64,000 nucleotides of DNA from Halioglobus sp. (lineage in GTDB: Bacteria; Pseudomonadota; Gammaproteobacteria; Pseudomonadales; Halieaceae). Below are positions 61,601 through 64,000 of the stretch, piece after piece. How positions within the stretch are numbered: position 1 is the stretch's first letter; each line of letters starts with the position of its first letter. The notes beneath the pieces were generated by a model. The model saw only the letters and a program-made list of their open reading frames with translations. It was not told the DNA's origin and did no database searches. The position numbers and the translations under genes are program-made. Where the stretch lies: contig JAQWNG010000025.1 of NCBI GenBank assembly GCA_029246385.1, positions 124,001-188,000 of the forward strand, read 5' to 3'.

Positions 61601-62274
61601 TGCTGCTCTCCGCACCCCTCCCCGTTGTTGAGCTCAACCCCGTGGCCGATCCGGTTGCAGTTGTTATTTGGCTTCATGGTCTTGGTGCGGACGGGCATGA
61701 TTTTGAACCCATAGTCCCTCAGCTGCGATTGCCTGCTGATTTGCCGGTGCGTTTTGTGTTTCCTCATGCCCCGGAAATGTCGGTGACGGCCTTTGGCGGT
61801 CAGAGAGCGCGGGCGTGGTTTGATTTTGATCCGTCCGGCGGTACTGATTTGCCCGGCTTAAAAAAATCTACGTTGCAGATACATGATCTCATTCAGAATG
61901 AAATCGATAAAGGTATATCCCCCGAACGGATATTGTTGGCGGGCTTTTCGCAGGGCGGAGTGATGGCTCTGCACACTGCGCTTTACTACCCAAAACGCTT
62001 GGCTGGGATTCTCGCTTTATCCACGTTTCTCGCCGAGGGGGAGAACTTGTCTGAAAATAAGGCGTTAGCCAATGACAATATTCCCATTTTGATGTGTCAT
62101 GGCAGTCAGGATGCGGTGCTGCCATTATCGTTGGGCCAATCTTCACTGACGCAATTAGAAAACGCTGGTTACGCCGTCGAATGGCAGGAGTACCCTATGG
62201 GGCATGAGGTGTGCCTGGAAGAAATACGGGAAATTAGTCGCTGGCTGCAGGCTGTTCTGGGGTCAGTTGGATGA
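61600..62274 (+). CDS. Carboxylesterase/phospholipase family alpha/beta hydrolase
   Basis: Alpha/beta hydrolase of the carboxylesterase/lysophospholipase (EstB-like) family. LHGLGADGHDFEPIVPQL near 25-42 is the oxyanion-hole strand and its conserved loop. The catalytic triad is S117 (AGFSQGG), D171 (HGSQDAVLPL) and H202 (MGHEV). 224 aa, full length. ATG 61600 overlaps the DUF2237 stop by one base. A hairpin with T-run follows the stop by two bases, so the pair ends in a terminator. It would hydrolyse short acyl esters in the cytosol; substrate unknown. Confidence 0.92.
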   Translation: MLLSAPLPVVELNPVADPVAVVIWLHGLGADGHDFEPIVPQLRLPADLPVRFVFPHAPEMSVTAFGGQRARAWFDFDPSGGTDLPGLKKSTLQIHDLIQNEIDKGISPERILLAGFSQGGVMALHTALYYPKRLAGILALSTFLAEGENLSENKALANDNIPILMCHGSQDAVLPLSLGQSSLTQLENAGYAVEWQEYPMGHEVCLEEIREISRWLQAVLGSVG

Positions 62275-62276
62275 CT

Positions 62277-62299
62277 ACTACAGTCAGTGTAGTTTTTTT
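62277..62299 (+). terminator. Rho-independent terminator after the esterase gene
   Basis: ACTACA (62277-62282), loop GTCAG, TGTAGT (62288-62293), then seven T's through 62299: a 6-bp stem directly followed by a T-run, two bases past the esterase stop codon. It ends the DUF2237-esterase transcript and precedes the DoxX gene by 33 bp. Confidence 0.72.
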
Positions 62300-62332
62300 G
62301 TTTCCCCCTATAAATAAAAAAGAGGAAGTAGG

Positions 62333-62740
62333 ATGTCGTCGTTAAAAGAATCATTTTCTTTAAAAAATATCGGCCTAGCCATAGTTTTTCTGTTCTTTAT
62401 GCTTGGGGGTATTACTCACTTCACCGATCCTGATTTTTATGTTTCTATCATGCCACCCTACGTTGGATACCATCTTACGATTGTCTACATCAGTGGTGTT
62501 TTGGAAATTCTGGGTGCGATAGGCATTCTCATTCCGTCGCTGCGGCAGATGGCGGGAAATGGATTGGTGTTGCTTGTTGTGTGCGTGTCGCCCGCTAACA
62601 TCCATATGTGGATGCATCCGGAGCTATTCCCTGACGTACCCGAGACTTTTCTGACCGTTAGGCTGATTCTTCAGGTGGCGCTGATAATATTAATTTGGCG
62701 CTGCACGCGCGCTCCAGTGTTGGCAAAGCAGGCCGGTTAG
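62333..62740 (+). CDS. DoxX-like membrane protein
   Basis: 135-aa protein with four hydrophobic segments: about residues 14-30 (IGLAIVFLFFMLGGITHF), 47-70 (HLTIVYISGVLEILGAIGILI), 76-96 (MAGNGLVLLVVCVSPANIHMW) and 109-125 (VRLILQVALIILIWRC). GGITHFTDPDFYVSIMPPY after the first helix and the overall layout match the DoxX/DoxD family, associated with thiosulphate or quinone-linked redox in some organisms and with tolerance elsewhere. AGGAAGTAGG precedes the ATG. Function here unknown. It is convergent with the next gene by 22 bp. Confidence 0.85.
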   Translation: MSSLKESFSLKNIGLAIVFLFFMLGGITHFTDPDFYVSIMPPYVGYHLTIVYISGVLEILGAIGILIPSLRQMAGNGLVLLVVCVSPANIHMWMHPELFPDVPETFLTVRLILQVALIILIWRCTRAPVLAKQAG

Positions 62741-62762
62741 AGCAGTTTTTTTTGAGCGACGG

Positions 62763-63683
62763 TTATCGTAATGGCGCGGAGCGGGCCGCAGAGTCCTCCC
62801 CGCCCAGGGCCTCTATATAGCGACGAATCGCACGCCAAGCCGCCTCTGCCTCCGGCACTCCGGCCGTGACTAATCCATGCAAGCCGTGAATCATACCAGG
62901 CCAGCCTTCCACTGTGATTTGCACGCCTGAGCGCACCGCGTTGCTGGCCAGCCTCATTGCGCCCTGTCTCACAGTATCGAATTGGCCTATCTGTATGTAC
63001 ATAGGTGGTAATCCGCGCAAATCCGCATTGGCCGGAGACACACGTGGATCGTCAAGCGCGAGCTTGCCTGCAACGTACTCTCGGCCTCGATTGCGTACCC
63101 ATTCGGGCGTCAGAAATGGATCACGACCGACAACCTCTTGTCCTGCTAAAGTTAGGTCGAACCAACCGGTCAGTGATATGAAACACGCTGGCAGCGGCAG
63201 ACCTCTATCGCGCAGCTGCACGAGTAAGCCTGCAGCGAGACTGCCGCCGCATGACTCACCAATCAAAACGATATCGCGCGGGTTCCCGCCCTGTTCAAGC
63301 AGTCCGCAGTAAGCATCAAGGCAGTCATCGGGTGCAGCAGGGTAGGGATGTTCCGGCGCCAGTCGGTAGTCAGGCATTATGACGTTGCAGCCTATCTGTC
63401 GCGCGATAATCTCGGCGTAAAAATGATATTCGTCTAAGCCACTAGAGACGAAAGCGCCACCATGACAGTGAAACGCCGTATATTTTTTGACGATACCTTT
63501 CAAATTGTAACGGCCGCAACGAATGCCACCGTAATGTATAATATCAATTTCAAAATCATCGCTCGTTGGGTGGCCGTGGAAAAGCGTAAACATGTCGCGC
63601 ACTGCCTGAAAGTCGGCAGCAGGGTCGGCAAAGTTTTCGGGGATTGCGCCTATAATTGCCAGCAGCTCTTTACTTTGCGTCAC
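62763..63683 (-). CDS. Alpha/beta hydrolase fold-3 (HSL-family) esterase
   Basis: Hormone-sensitive-lipase-like esterase. The HGGG-type oxyanion motif appears as H74-G-G-A77 (FHCHGGAFVSSG), the nucleophile is S144 in IGESCGGSLA, and the acid and histidine are D236 (GQFDTV) and H266 (GMIHGLHG). YRLAPEHPYPAAPDDCLDAY near 106-125 is another family block. The start is a GTG at 63683. 306 aa, full length. Would hydrolyse acyl esters of small alcohols; it may act on lactones or esters produced by BVMOs, but that is only context inference. Confidence 0.92.
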   Translation of the reverse strand: MTQSKELLAIIGAIPENFADPAADFQAVRDMFTLFHGHPTSDDFEIDIIHYGGIRCGRYNLKGIVKKYTAFHCHGGAFVSSGLDEYHFYAEIIARQIGCNVIMPDYRLAPEHPYPAAPDDCLDAYCGLLEQGGNPRDIVLIGESCGGSLAAGLLVQLRDRGLPLPACFISLTGWFDLTLAGQEVVGRDPFLTPEWVRNRGREYVAGKLALDDPRVSPANADLRGLPPMYIQIGQFDTVRQGAMRLASNAVRSGVQITVEGWPGMIHGLHGLVTAGVPEAEAAWRAIRRYIEALGGEDSAARSAPLR

Positions 63684-63850
63684 GGGGTTACTTTACGGTT
63701 AGGCATAATTTAGCTCTTTTGGTGCGAACCCTGCTGCGATGATGCGCGGCATGTCATACTCAACTGGCGCGGCATCGAACCATAGAGTAGTCACAGTGTA
63801 TTGCTACATGAATGAACATTCTCTTGCATCAGTATTAGAGGCGGGAACCA

Positions 63851-64000
63851 ATTAAATTAAAGCTTTCTGAGAATGATATCCATATTTGGCTGACGCGCAA
63901 GTCGCTGATACCGCCAGCGTTGCTAAATGATTACTATTGTTTGATGGATGAGCCTCAGCGCGTCCGCAATCACCGTTTCTCGCAGCAGACATTACGCGAC
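63851..64000 (+). CDS. Probable 4'-phosphopantetheinyl transferase, N-terminal part (start uncertain, cut at right edge)
   Basis: The frame that contains 63875-64000 reads NDIHIWLTRKSLIPP...LLNDYYCLMDEPQRVRNHRFSQQTLRD, in the pattern of the N-terminal half of Sfp/HetI-type phosphopantetheinyl transferases (W, then LL..Y....DE..R..RF.....LR). The gene continues past the window, so the metal and CoA motifs cannot be checked. In this frame there is no ATG, GTG or TTG between the upstream stop at 63836-63838 and the conserved part. An ATT at 63851, with GAGGCGGG just upstream, is the only nearby start-like codon. A short ATG-led frame at 63808 reads MNEHSLASVLEAGTN and ends at 63855, one frame over, so a frameshift is the other reading. 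Confidence 0.55.
   Translation, partial: MKLKLSENDIHIWLTRKSLIPPALLNDYYCLMDEPQRVRNHRFSQQTLRD

Noticed and set aside
62741-62762. Run of eight T between DoxX and HSL esterase genes as a terminator
   Set aside because: No stable hairpin precedes the T-run; the gap is only 22 bp.
1-64000. tRNA, rRNA, CRISPR, insertion sequence or phage genes
   Set aside because: No tRNA-like cloverleaf, regular spaced repeat, transposase or terminal repeat was noticed on reading both strands; a tRNAscan/ISfinder run would confirm.

Overview
The window reads as chromosomal DNA of a free-living Gammaproteobacterium, most likely a marine lineage near Halieaceae/Spongiibacteraceae. This rests on recognised families: EpmB, a PA3496-like small protein, an RIO1-type kinase, DUF4124, DUF2237, and a MoxR/Bat operon. 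It also rests on base composition near 50% GC (an impression, not computed) and many genes typical of marine gammaproteobacterial catabolism. I see no rRNA, tRNA, CRISPR array, insertion sequence or phage gene.

Layout. (1) 1-9.6 kb: an envelope/glycan region. It holds the 3' part of a glycosyltransferase, a compact type II secretion/pseudopilus operon with only gspE, gspF, gspG and gspH, a GT2 glycosyltransferase with a coiled-coil tail, an OafA-like acyltransferase and a large polytopic membrane protein. (2) 9.8-15.3 kb: housekeeping singletons, namely a lipoprotein beta-propeller, epmB, mtnA, a small conserved protein and a solitary gcvT. (3) 15.3-21.4 kb: a six-gene MoxR-DUF58-DUF4381-BatA-BatB(TPR)-BatD operon on the minus strand whose genes overlap or nearly touch. 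(4) 21.5-23.9 kb: an HNH nuclease, an FAH-family hydrolase and a DUF4382 lipoprotein. (5) 24.1-57.4 kb: a long accessory catabolic region in many short transcription units. It contains a PhlG-like C-C hydrolase, a DapB-like dehydrogenase, two SnoaL-like proteins, a GST, a PaaI-like thioesterase, a D-aminoacylase-like amidohydrolase, an AraC regulator, two Baeyer-Villiger monooxygenases, a KstD/fumarate-reductase-like flavoprotein, an enoyl-CoA hydratase, an LLM oxidoreductase, several SDRs, two carotenoid oxygenases, an amidase and a PQQ dehydrogenase with a built-in cytochrome c domain. (6) 57.5-64 kb: small housekeeping genes, a Ddn-like deazaflavin oxidoreductase, esterases and the start of a probable phosphopantetheinyl transferase cut by the right edge.

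How the genes may work together. Region 5 has the parts needed to oxidise a cyclic or aryl ketone to an ester (BVMOs), hydrolyse the ester or an acyl-arene (amidohydrolase, PhlG-like, esterases), desaturate rings (KstD-like) and process acyl-CoAs (crotonase, thioesterase). The AraC regulator sits between the amidohydrolase and BVMO-1, so it probably controls that core. The substrate cannot be read from sequence. This cluster, together with two proteins of F420-associated families and an exported carotenoid oxygenase, is the most likely place for undescribed biochemistry.

Limits: all family calls come from reading motifs, not from searches. Promoters are mostly not assigned because no strong consensus boxes stood out.
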